Positions 1 to 6,896 of a stretch of DNA of 10,631 nt are shown here, piece after piece. Within the stretch, counting starts at the first letter, position 1. Every line of letters starts with the position of its first letter. Origin of the DNA: Thermoanaerobaculaceae bacterium (GTDB taxonomy: Bacteria > Acidobacteriota > UBA4820); NCBI GenBank assembly GCA_012798145.1, contig JAAZNT010000230.1, positions 1 to 10,631 on the forward strand, read 5' to 3'. Under the pieces are notes generated by a model, which worked only from the letters and a program-made list of their open reading frames with translations, ran no database searches and had not been told where the DNA came from. The translations under genes were made by a program, and so were the position numbers.

Positions 1-1101
1 ATTAATAAACACCCTGTTGTCACAGAAGAGGAAGCCCTGAAGCCATAATATCCCTTCTATTGTTTCTCCCTTTGCGGGCGCTTGTTTTTCTCTCCACGCT
101 TTTTCGCTAATAAAAACTTTCAAAGAGAGCTCTTGCTCTTCCTCTGAGCCGATGACGGCGATTTCAACATTCCACCCCTTTTGTCCCAACAATTCATCGC
201 CTCTTTTTTCAACCGACAAAACGCCTCCCCTAAAAACATAATCATCTATGTCGCCTTCTGTAAAGGGAAATAAAAAGAACGCATTTGAAAAATCATAATT
301 CTGAATGCTTTCCGAAGGAATAGCGCCTTTTTTTTGAACGCTCAAATTTCCCTTGTTGAATTGGCCTTGACTCAATTTGGCTTCCATTGCCATATCTTGG
401 CTTTTTTTCGCCATATATGCGATGCCTATGAGACAAAAATGATAAAGAACCCCCTTGTCATAAAAAAGCCTGTTTTCAACAAAATCTGTGTCAAAAAAAG
501 TTATAGGAAAATCTTTCCAGGCAGCAGTGATTTGCGCTTCAACCCCGCTTTGCCACACAAGAACCCTATCAAGGGTAAGCAAATATTCCTTATAACCGCT
601 TGCAAAAGGATAGAAGCTTTCAACAAAATTTTGTTCTTCTTTATTTGCGACAACAAATTTTATGCCTTCGCATTGTCTGGGATAGGTCAAAATGATTGCT
701 TTTCTCCAATTTAGAGGAAACTCCCTTGGCGGCTTGTGATGGGAACCAAAAGCGCAACCGTATGAAGAGCATTTTGGAAGAATTGACGGAAGATGTTTTA
801 CGATTTCTACGGGGTCGTCAAAAAAGGGTTTCCAGTGACTGCCAAGAAAATGACGCCCACTGTCTTTCTCGTATTTAAAAGTATTAAAAGGCCATTCTTG
901 AGCCGACTCGTCTTCCTTTTGTTCATTTTTTTGCGAAATTCCGCCAAAAACCTCTTCAAAATGCTCTTTCCTAAACAATGCCTCCTTGCCGCTTTCAAAA
1001 GCAACTCCAATATGTTCCTTGTCTATGAAAGTTATTTTGCACTTTCCATTTTTAGGATGAATCAATTCTTGTCCAACTTTAAAATCTGTTTTTTCTGTCA
1101 T
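1..1101 (-). CDS. Uncharacterised protein downstream of type IIG R-M gene, 3' end outside window
   Basis: An uninterrupted frame of 367 codons opens at an ATG at 1101, preceded by GGGAG five bases upstream, and has no stop before the window edge, so the C-terminus is missing. I do not recognise the family. Residues 6-52 (starting KVGQELIHPKNGKCKI) look like a small beta-barrel of the Tudor/CarD-like kind: a 'G-x-x-hydrophobic-HPxxGKCKI' start followed by alternating strands. A charged linker (about 55-70) leads to a second region rich in aromatic residues (WKPFFDDP at 90-97, LVWQSGVEAQ at 181-190, FPITFFDTDF at 198-207). A last beta-rich part ends in EGILWLQGFL (349-358), reminiscent of an OB-like barrel. 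No signal peptide or membrane segment is visible, so it is probably cytosolic. The gene lies 31 bp after the R-M gene with no promoter between, so it is probably co-transcribed. A nucleic-acid-related or defence-accessory role is inference only. Confidence 0.85.
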   Translation of the reverse strand, partial: MTEKTDFKVGQELIHPKNGKCKITFIDKEHIGVAFESGKEALFRKEHFEEVFGGISQKNEQKEDESAQEWPFNTFKYEKDSGRHFLGSHWKPFFDDPVEIVKHLPSILPKCSSYGCAFGSHHKPPREFPLNWRKAIILTYPRQCEGIKFVVANKEEQNFVESFYPFASGYKEYLLTLDRVLVWQSGVEAQITAAWKDFPITFFDTDFVENRLFYDKGVLYHFCLIGIAYMAKKSQDMAMEAKLSQGQFNKGNLSVQKKGAIPSESIQNYDFSNAFFLFPFTEGDIDDYVFRGGVLSVEKRGDELLGQKGWNVEIAVIGSEEEQELSLKVFISEKAWREKQAPAKGETIEGILWLQGFLFCDNRVFIN

Positions 1102-1132
1102 TTATACTCCCTAAGCATTTTTATTGGCATTA

Positions 1133-4018
1133 TTAAGCGTTAGAAATCTCCCCCTCCACGATTTTTATTTCTTCTTCAGTTAAGCCGTAGAGTTCATAGA
1201 CGAGGCGGTCTATTTCTTTGTCTGTTGCGGCTATCTGCCTTTCTATGACTTTCTTCTCATAATCGGTCTTCGCTTTATGAAGGTCTTTGTGAAGAGAAAG
1301 CATTTGGTCAACGAGAGAGACTATTTTGTCGTGAAGAGATTTTTGATTATTTTCAAAGAAATTTACTAAGGGCACAGGCAACTCTTTTAAATTTGAGATT
1401 TTTACTTCTGCAAAAGCTTTCCCAAATTCAGGCACAAGACAAGAATGATAGTAATTAAGAAATTTAGAGTTTATAAGACCAAGAAGAAATTTCATTTCAT
1501 ATTTTGATTCATATATCATGTGAACTGTATCCATGCAGTAAACACCTTTTGTTTCTAAAGTTGCTATCAGTTTATCCCCAGTTTGTCTAATTATAATTTT
1601 TGGAGACAAACCGAGTTTTGTTCTATCTGTATTACTCCAGAGCTTTTCTGGATCAAATTCAACAAAGATTTTAGTGGCTGGAAAACCATATCTCACGAAA
1701 TCTCTTCCACGAATAACGGGTACATATTTTTCATTGAGAGGAGAGGAAGAAAGAAATTTTTTATTATTCCCTGTTTTTATTCCATTATAAAATTTCACTA
1801 AGGTTCCAATTGTTGTAAACAATTTTTTTTGTTTAATGTTAAAAAGATGGTACGAATTATTACTTAAATAAATTCTTTTGTCTAAAGATTCTTTTACATG
1901 TTCGACATTAATGTGACTTACAATTTGATTTTGCTTTATATTGCTTTGATTAAACAAATGAAAAGGAATTGTATATTTTTCTGATTGTTTTTTTCTTACA
2001 AAAATGATGGCACAATCCCCCATTTCTGCTCCTTCAAAAACTTTGTATCTTAGAGAAGCTACGAGTTCGATTTTTCCAAAAGTGAGCAAAAAGTTTCTGA
2101 TTTTTGATAAAGCTTTATTAATCAAAATAGTTCCAGGCACAATAAAAGCAGTTAGTCCTTCTTGTTTCAACAAATTTAAGCCCAATTCATAAAAAATTGC
2201 AAATGAATTGATCTTGTATTCGCTTGAATTATGATAATGTTTGATAAGATATTCAAGTTCTTCAGTTGGTCGTTTGCTTTGTTGTTTTCCAAGGGAATAA
2301 GTAACATACGGCGGATTTCCAATTACAACATCAAAGCCGCCTTCTTTGAATATTTGAGGAAATTCATCTTCCCAGTCAAAGGCGTTTATTCTGTATTTTT
2401 CCTCTTCGTCAAAAAGACCCAACTGTTTGTCTTTGTAAAAATCGCTTCCTATTAAGGAGTTTCCGCATTTTATGTTGTTTGAAAGATCTGGAAGAGCCCT
2501 TTCTTTGAACAATTTTAACTGCTTGTTGACGCTCTCTTTGTTTTCTCCTTCAAGAACTTTTAGAAGGAGGGAAAGTTTTGTCACTTCAACCGCCTGAGGG
2601 TCTATATCAACGCCGTAAATATGTTTTAGAAGAATTCTCTTTTTTTCAGAGGTTGTGAGTTTCCATTCGCCGCCCTCCGCCTGATAAAGGCGCGGCTCTT
2701 TTCCTTTCGTATATTTTTGTGGATTTTCTTTTGAATATTGGTCTCTGTGCCAGTTCAAAAGATATTGGTAAGCCCCCAAAAGAAACGATCCGGAGCCGCA
2801 GGCGGGGTCAAGGATTGTAAGTTTAAGGTTTTCGGGATTTTTTGCTTTTGAATTTTCCCATTCTTCAAGAAATTTCCCCACACTGTTTTTGACGATGTAG
2901 TCAACAATGCAGGTTGGGGTGTAATAAACTCCCCCCGCTTTTTTTACTTCTGGCTTGTCTTCAACTTTCGCCTGATGGCTCGGGGTAAGCCGTATCACTT
3001 TTCCCAAAAACTGCTCGTAAACCTGCCCTAAAATGTCGGCGGGAATTACTGAAAATTCATAGGGGCTTTCGGGATAGTAAAGGCTTTTTATTATTTCTTT
3101 AAGGATTTTGTCGTCTATTTTCAAAGACGGGGCGATCGTGTCGGGGTCTCCCCTTCCCTCTTCTTTTTCAAAATGGAAAAGACCGGAATTGTATTTTTCA
3201 TCCGCTTCTCTGAAAAGAGCCATCAATCTTGGATAAACGCCTTCGCCGTTTTGAAGTGCCATTATTTTGCCGTAATCTTCAATTCCTCTGTCTTCACATA
3301 TCCTCAGGAAAATTATTCTGTCTATGGTTGACTGTACTGCGTAATTCAATTCTCTGTTTGACATTAAGGGGTTTCTTAAGGCGATGTTTCTTGCGAGAAG
3401 TTCGCGCCAGTTTTCAATTTCAGAAAGAAACGCTTTGTCAACTTCCGCCGTCCCTTTTTTCTTCTTGTTGTCTTCAACATATTTGTCAAAAGAGCCTTTT
3501 AGAACCGCTTCTCTTGAAAAAATTGAGTTAAGATAATCCCATTCTTTAATATAATCTTTGAATTTTATGTATTTTACCCTGCCGATTTCGGGGCTGTCGC
3601 TCTTGTTTGGCTTTGTCCTGCAGTCATAAACGGCAAATTCTTCAAAATCGGTAAGGATTGAAATGGGAAGTTTAGAACTCCATGCGTATCTTCTCAATTG
3701 ATACGCCGGCTCAATTTCTTCTTTTATGTTGACGCCCGGCTTTTTCGCCTCAACGAAAAATTTTCTTGTTCCGCCAATCCTAAAGCAGTAATCGGGCGCT
3801 TTTGTAAATCCGCCTATTTTTATGGCGTCTTCGTGAATGACATCTTTATATGCTTCCGCATATCCCTGTTTGTTTTCAACATCCCACCCGAGAAGAGAGA
3901 AAAAAGGGTCTATAAATTCTCTTCTCACCTGAGTTTCATTGTATTGGGGGGATTTAATGTGGTCAAGATTGTTTTCAAAATGGTCTATAAGGTTTTTAAG
4001 ACGCTCCAAAACATCCAT
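1133..4018 (-). CDS. Type IIG restriction-modification enzyme (Eco57I-type methylase with N-terminal nuclease)
   Basis: A 961-residue single-chain enzyme expected to methylate adenine N6 at its target and cut unmethylated DNA. The start ATG at 4018 follows GAGGTG four bases upstream. Residues 30-95 form an HsdR-N-like PD-(D/E)XK nuclease, with PDY at 75-77 and FVEAKK at 88-93 (likely catalytic D76, E90, K92). A helical connector spans about 190-340. The methyltransferase begins at GGVYYTPTCIVDYIV (362-376). SAM motif I is LDPACGSGSF (403-412), the acidic SAM-ribose motif is YGVDIDP (468-474), and catalytic motif IV is NPPY (568-571). Residues 720-890 resemble a TaqI-type target-recognition domain (PVIRGRDFVRYGF at 767-779), and 890-945 is a charged coiled coil. 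All key residues are present, so the enzyme looks active. Because both activities and the specificity domain are in one chain, no HsdS partner is needed. DNA encoding the recognition part is much more AT-rich than the rest. The recognition sequence cannot be read from this. Confidence 0.93.
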   Translation of the reverse strand: MDVLERLKNLIDHFENNLDHIKSPQYNETQVRREFIDPFFSLLGWDVENKQGYAEAYKDVIHEDAIKIGGFTKAPDYCFRIGGTRKFFVEAKKPGVNIKEEIEPAYQLRRYAWSSKLPISILTDFEEFAVYDCRTKPNKSDSPEIGRVKYIKFKDYIKEWDYLNSIFSREAVLKGSFDKYVEDNKKKKGTAEVDKAFLSEIENWRELLARNIALRNPLMSNRELNYAVQSTIDRIIFLRICEDRGIEDYGKIMALQNGEGVYPRLMALFREADEKYNSGLFHFEKEEGRGDPDTIAPSLKIDDKILKEIIKSLYYPESPYEFSVIPADILGQVYEQFLGKVIRLTPSHQAKVEDKPEVKKAGGVYYTPTCIVDYIVKNSVGKFLEEWENSKAKNPENLKLTILDPACGSGSFLLGAYQYLLNWHRDQYSKENPQKYTKGKEPRLYQAEGGEWKLTTSEKKRILLKHIYGVDIDPQAVEVTKLSLLLKVLEGENKESVNKQLKLFKERALPDLSNNIKCGNSLIGSDFYKDKQLGLFDEEEKYRINAFDWEDEFPQIFKEGGFDVVIGNPPYVTYSLGKQQSKRPTEELEYLIKHYHNSSEYKINSFAIFYELGLNLLKQEGLTAFIVPGTILINKALSKIRNFLLTFGKIELVASLRYKVFEGAEMGDCAIIFVRKKQSEKYTIPFHLFNQSNIKQNQIVSHINVEHVKESLDKRIYLSNNSYHLFNIKQKKLFTTIGTLVKFYNGIKTGNNKKFLSSSPLNEKYVPVIRGRDFVRYGFPATKIFVEFDPEKLWSNTDRTKLGLSPKIIIRQTGDKLIATLETKGVYCMDTVHMIYESKYEMKFLLGLINSKFLNYYHSCLVPEFGKAFAEVKISNLKELPVPLVNFFENNQKSLHDKIVSLVDQMLSLHKDLHKAKTDYEKKVIERQIAATDKEIDRLVYELYGLTEEEIKIVEGEISNA

Positions 4019-4143
4019 TCTTCACCTCATTTAATATTATAACTTAAACACTGTAGCAAAAGAAAAACAGCCCGGAAAATGAAGAAGAAGGCAGGGTGAG
4101 ATTTCAACTTTATGGAGTCATCTTTCAGTTGCAGCATTAAATT

Positions 4144-4156
4144 ATGCTTAAAGCAT
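4144..4156. repeat. Short palindrome upstream of R-M operon
   Basis: ATGCTTAAAGCAT is a perfect 6+6 inverted repeat around one central base. Its position right after the candidate -10 element (minus strand) would suit an operator, but no controller protein gene is visible nearby and the site may be chance in AT-rich DNA. Confidence 0.3.
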
Positions 4157-4163
4157 TTGTAAG

Positions 4164-4193
4164 AATATTTTTGATTATTTTTCAGGTTGTCAA
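4164..4193 (-). promoter_or_regulatory. Candidate promoter for the R-M operon
   Basis: A perfect -35 TTGACA (4193-4188) is followed after 18 bases by AATATT (4169-4164, four of six consensus positions). Transcription would start near 4157 and give a leader of roughly 140 bases before the R-M gene. An alternative is the perfect TATAAT at 4041-4036, closer to the gene but without a clear -35 and leaving a very short leader. Either is plausible, and the sequence does not decide between them. Confidence 0.35.
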
Positions 4194-4256
4194 AGGCAAA
4201 CAGCCTGCCGAAGAGTATAAAATCGCTTCGCAAAGACTCTATTTATGACAAAATTT

Positions 4257-5213
4257 CTATTCCTCAAAAAGCCAAGTGGAGAGGTATCTTTCTCCGCAAC
4301 TTGGAATTATGACAACAATCATTTTGCCTTCGTTTTCTTTTCTTTGGGCAACTTCAAGGGAAGCCCACACTGCCGCTCCCGATGAAATTCCGCAGAGTAT
4401 CCCTTCTTCTTTCGCCATTCTTCTTGCCGTTATTCCAGCGTCAACATCTGAAACCGTTATAACTTCGTCTATGACGCTTCTGTCAAGAGTTTCAGGAACA
4501 AATCCCGCTCCTATTCCCTGAAGTTTGTGCGGACCAGATTTCCCCCCGGAGAGCACGGGAGAATCAATTGGTTCAACCGCGACAACTTTAAGGGAAGGCT
4601 TCATTTTTTTTAAAAATCCACCTGTTCCAGAAATTGTTCCTCACGTGCCTACGCCTGCGACAAGCATGTCTATTCTTCCTTCGGTGTCTTCCCATATTTC
4701 AACTGCCGTTGTCTTTGAATGAATTTCGGGGTTTGCGGGATTTTTAAACTGCTGGGGCATAAAAAATATAGGCGAGCTTTTTGCAATTTCTTCCGCTTTT
4801 TCAATCGCCCCCTGCATACCTTTGTCTCCGGGAGTAAGAATCAATTGCGCTCCAAACGCTTTCAGAAGTTTTTTTCTTTCATCGCTCATTGTTTCGGGCA
4901 TTGTAAGAACAATTTTGTATCCCTTTGCGGCGGCTACAAAAGCAAGCCCTATTCCAGTGTTTCCGCTTGTGGGCTCAATTATTGTCATACCTTTTTTCAG
5001 CTTCCCGCTTCTCTCCGCATCTTCTATCATCGAAGCGGCTATTCTGTCTTTGACTGAAGAGGCGGGGTTAAAAAATTCAAGTTTGGCGATAACTTCCGCC
5101 CCTATGCCTTGAGTTAATTTATTTAATCTGACAAGAGGAGTGTTCCCGATTGTTTCAATTATATTTTGCGATATTTTTGGTCTTTGAATTCTTTTCCCTG
5201 ACTTATTTTCCAT
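4257..5213 (-). pseudogene. cysK: Cysteine synthase A (O-acetylserine sulfhydrylase) interrupted by one in-frame TGA
   Basis: This gene would make cysteine from O-acetylserine and sulfide with PLP, the step after CysE. The start ATG at 5213 overlaps the cysE stop by one base (TGATG), so translation is probably coupled. The frame of 318 codons, ending in TAG, matches the normal CysK length. PLP lysine K55 lies in SSVKDR (52-57), the substrate loop TSGNTG is at 82-87, GISSGAA at 275-281, and SCGERYLST near the C-terminus. Codon 191 (4643-4641) is TGA where the phosphate-binding loop GTGGT (189-193) needs glycine; one base change from GGA explains it. The sequence after the TGA stays in frame and fully conserved, so the lesion is very recent, a sequencing error, or a recoded/read-through site. 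If real, translation gives a 190-residue fragment lacking the C-terminal third. A separate restart at M204 (4604) would give only a non-functional piece. No second cysK is in the window. Confidence 0.9.
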
Positions 5214-6130
5214 CAATAAGAGCCCTTTTGAATAAGTTTGCTCCCCACAGGGACATCGTTTGTAACCCAAAGATTTCCGCCTATAACCGAGCCTTTTCCA
5301 ATTGTAATTCTTCCAAGAATTGTCGCTCCAGCGTAAATTATAACATCGTCTTCAACTATCGGGTGGCGGGGAATCCCCTTGATCGGATTTCCTTTTGCGT
5401 CAAGAGGAAAGCTTTTCGCCCCGAGTGTTACTCCCTGATAAATACGAACATTTCTGCCTATCACCGCTGTCTCCCCTATTACTATTCCCGTCCCGTGGTC
5501 CATAAAAAAGTATTCTTCTACTTCCGCGCCGGGATGAATGTCTATTCCTGTTTTGCTGTGGGACATTTCCGAAATGATTCTTGGGATAAGAGGAACTCCA
5601 AGTTTGTAAAGGGCGTGGGCAATTCTGTGGTTTGTGAGAGCATAAATGCTCGGATAGCAAAATATCGTTTCGCCTCTGCTCTTTGCCGCAGGGTCGCCGA
5701 TATAAGCCGCTTCAACATCGGTTGCAAGAATTCTTCTTATTTCAGGCAGTTGCGAAATAAACTTTAAAGCCATCTCTTTTGAAACAAAAAGACATTTTTC
5801 ACAGTCGCTTTTCTGCCCCGCCCCGCATTCAAAACACATTCCTCTCAAAATCTGTTCTGCAAGAATTTTGAAAGACTTGTCCAGCATTGAGCCAATGTAA
5901 TATTTCAGAGTTTCTGGCTTAACTTCAGATTCCCCGAAATAGCCCGGAAAAATGACCGCCCTCAAATTTTCAACAAGTTCAGAAAGAGCCTCAACAGAGG
6001 GCATCGGCGCGTCGTGATTGCTTCTATGGATAACTCTTTCGTAAGATTTTGCGCCGCTTAACTCATCAATTGTTTTTTGAAGGATTTTTTCAGGAATTCC
6101 ATTTTTGGCTTCGTTTTTCTTCTTGCTCAT
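5213..6130 (-). CDS. cysE: Serine O-acetyltransferase (EpsC/CysE type)
   Basis: Transfers acetyl from acetyl-CoA to serine, making O-acetylserine for CysK; cytosolic, first committed step of cysteine synthesis. The 305-residue protein starts at ATG 6130 after GGGAG six bases upstream. Residues 1-190 are the alpha-helical N-terminal domain, including LATDVEAAYIGDPAAKS (135-151). From 190 on come the left-handed beta-helix hexapeptide repeats with the signature GIDIHPGA (195-202), the catalytic MDHGTGIVIGETAVIG (210-225), and the acetyl-CoA-site loop PRHPIVEDDVIIYAG (254-268). Catalytic Asp and His equivalents are D197 and H212. Two features stand out: a CxxC-x7-CxxC cluster (C99, C102, C110, C113) in the helical domain, and a C-terminus ending in GSY, without the terminal isoleucine tail that classic CysE inserts into the CysK active site. 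The stop TGA overlaps the cysK start. Confidence 0.96.
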   Translation of the reverse strand: MSKKKNEAKNGIPEKILQKTIDELSGAKSYERVIHRSNHDAPMPSVEALSELVENLRAVIFPGYFGESEVKPETLKYYIGSMLDKSFKILAEQILRGMCFECGAGQKSDCEKCLFVSKEMALKFISQLPEIRRILATDVEAAYIGDPAAKSRGETIFCYPSIYALTNHRIAHALYKLGVPLIPRIISEMSHSKTGIDIHPGAEVEEYFFMDHGTGIVIGETAVIGRNVRIYQGVTLGAKSFPLDAKGNPIKGIPRHPIVEDDVIIYAGATILGRITIGKGSVIGGNLWVTNDVPVGSKLIQKGSY

Positions 6131-6160
6131 CTTCTTCTCCCTCTGATTTAATAAACAATA

Positions 6161-6189
6161 GTTTTATTCGTTTTATTTAATTTTGTCAA
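6161..6189 (-). promoter_or_regulatory. Candidate cysE promoter
   Basis: A perfect -35 TTGACA (6189-6184) with a 17-base spacer precedes a weak -10 TAAAAC (6166-6161). Transcription would begin near 6154, about 24 bases before the cysE ATG. The -35 lies inside an imperfect inverted repeat (6181-6199) related to the operator of the divergent repressor gene. Confidence 0.5.
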
Positions 6190-6199
6190 ATTTGCAAAA
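6181..6199. promoter_or_regulatory. Imperfect inverted repeat over the cysE -35, resembling the repressor operator
   Basis: Arms TTTTGTCAAA and TTTGCAAAA are inverted copies apart from one extra T in the left arm. The core TTGTCAAA-T-TTG matches TTGTCAAA-C-TTG of the perfect operator at 6245-6268, 66 bp away (about six helical turns). It may be a secondary binding site, but half of the match is also simply a reversed -35 box. Confidence 0.35.
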
Positions 6200-6244
6200 G
6201 CAAAAATTTCATTTTATTGCTGTTTTTCCTTATGTGAAAGCATT

Positions 6245-6268
6245 AAAATTGTCAAACTTGACAATTTT
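6245..6268. promoter_or_regulatory. Operator: perfect 11-bp inverted repeat at the repressor promoter
   Basis: Arms AAAATTGTCAA (6245-6255) and TTGACAATTTT (6258-6268) are exact reverse complements separated by two bases (AC). The right arm contains the -35 box of the promoter for the S24 repressor operon, so a bound dimer would block RNA polymerase. This is the layout expected of an autoregulated SOS-type repressor. Binding by the adjacent gene product is inferred from position. Confidence 0.75.
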
Positions 6269-6286
6269 TTAAAAAGATATTATATT
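6258..6286 (+). promoter_or_regulatory. Promoter of the repressor-DUF72-dnaE operon
   Basis: TTGACA (6258-6263, perfect) and TATATT (6281-6286, five of six) are separated by the ideal 17 bases. Transcription would start near 6293, giving a very short leader that carries a strong ribosome site AGGAGG (6293-6298) five bases before the ATG at 6304. The -35 is embedded in the 24-bp inverted repeat, so the promoter should be strong but repressed. Confidence 0.75.
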
Positions 6287-6303
6287 GTTGGCAGGAGGTT
6301 TTT

Positions 6304-6894
6304 ATGGATATCGGCAGGAAAATAGTTATGATAAGGAAAAACAAGGGTATTTCTCAAAAAAAACTTGCCCAGATGTTAAATTGGGACCCTTCAAATCTTG
6401 TAAGAATTGAAAAGGGAAGGGTTATTCCCTCTTTAAAAAGCATTGAAGAAATCGCAGAAAAACTTGAAGTTCCTCCGTCTTATCTTATTGACAATAATGG
6501 CTTTCCGCCAAAAATTCCCGTTGTCTCATTCGCTTCGGCAGGCGAAGCAGTTAATTTCACAGATCAGGGCTATCCACAAGGCGGAGGAATGTATTTTATT
6601 GACAGACCTGCCAATTTTTCAGACCCAAACGGGTTCGGCATAGAGGTTTCCGGCGACAGTATGGTTCCGAAGTATGAGGACGGTCAGGTCGTTTTGGTTG
6701 ACACAAGAAAATGTCCTCAAAGCGGAGATTACGCAGTTGTTGGGCTTATGAATGGAGACAAATACATAAAAAGATACAGAGAAGCGCAGGGAGTTGTCAT
6801 TCTTGAATCTGTCAATCCCCTTTACGAGCCGATAGTGGTTCAAAAGGATGAAATAAGATTCGCATATAAAATTGTTTGGGTAAAAGAAAGGTGA
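6304..6894 (+). CDS. LexA-like self-cleaving repressor (XRE HTH + S24 peptidase domain)
   Basis: A 196-residue transcription repressor expected to bind its own promoter and to cleave itself when RecA filaments form on damaged DNA. Residues 3-57 are an XRE/Cro-type helix-turn-helix (GISQKKLAQMLNWDPSNLVR, 15-34), not the winged helix of classical LexA, so the build is like phage CI/HdiR repressors. The C-terminal S24 domain is complete: cleavage site A79-G80 in SFASAGEAV, nucleophile Ser119 in VSGDSMVPKYEDGQ, and general base Lys156 in YIKRYRE. These numbers happen to equal E. coli LexA Ser119 and Lys156. The start is set by AGGAGG five bases upstream. It is the first gene of an operon with DUF72 and dnaE, and a perfect inverted repeat overlaps its -35. 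It could alternatively be a domesticated prophage repressor, but no phage genes are nearby, and linkage to a DnaE polymerase favours a host DNA-damage regulator. Confidence 0.92.
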   Translation: MDIGRKIVMIRKNKGISQKKLAQMLNWDPSNLVRIEKGRVIPSLKSIEEIAEKLEVPPSYLIDNNGFPPKIPVVSFASAGEAVNFTDQGYPQGGGMYFIDRPANFSDPNGFGIEVSGDSMVPKYEDGQVVLVDTRKCPQSGDYAVVGLMNGDKYIKRYREAQGVVILESVNPLYEPIVVQKDEIRFAYKIVWVKER

Positions 6895-6896
6895 AT

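Larger units (their letters stand above)
4019..4256. other. Intergenic region between cysK and the R-M operon
   Basis: 238 bases without a convincing gene. It holds the candidate R-M promoter elements (TTGACA at 4193-4188 and TATAAT at 4041-4036, minus strand) and a small palindrome, ATGCTTAAAGCAT (4144-4156). That palindrome would sit at the transcription start of the upstream promoter and could be an operator. I found no strong GC-rich hairpin with a T-tract after the cysK stop, so transcription from cysEK may read into the R-M operon. A 68-codon open frame on the minus strand (4233-4027) has no recognisable motif or good ribosome site and is not called a gene. Confidence 0.5.

Noticed and set aside
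334..1143. Plus-strand open frames at 334-714, 696-878 and 793-1143
   Set aside because: They are antisense to a continuous 367-codon minus-strand frame with a good start and protein-like composition; their own translations look like non-coding Lys/Phe/Cys-rich shadows.
4027..4233. Small minus-strand gene of 68 codons before the R-M gene
   Set aside because: No recognisable motif, no convincing ribosome site, and it overlaps the likely promoter and leader of the R-M operon.
4641..4643. TGA as selenocysteine codon in cysK
   Set aside because: The position is a glycine in the phosphate loop, not a Cys/Sec position, and I see no obvious SECIS-like hairpin just downstream.
5211..5270. A cysK start at 5270, 19 codons earlier
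   Set aside because: It would lie deep inside cysE and add residues unlike CysK; the ATG at 5213, overlapping the cysE stop, fits family length and coupling.
6245..6270. Intrinsic terminator (inverted repeat followed by T-run)
   Set aside because: It lies between divergent promoters with no plus-strand gene upstream, is AT-rich, and exactly overlaps a consensus -35 box, so an operator fits better.
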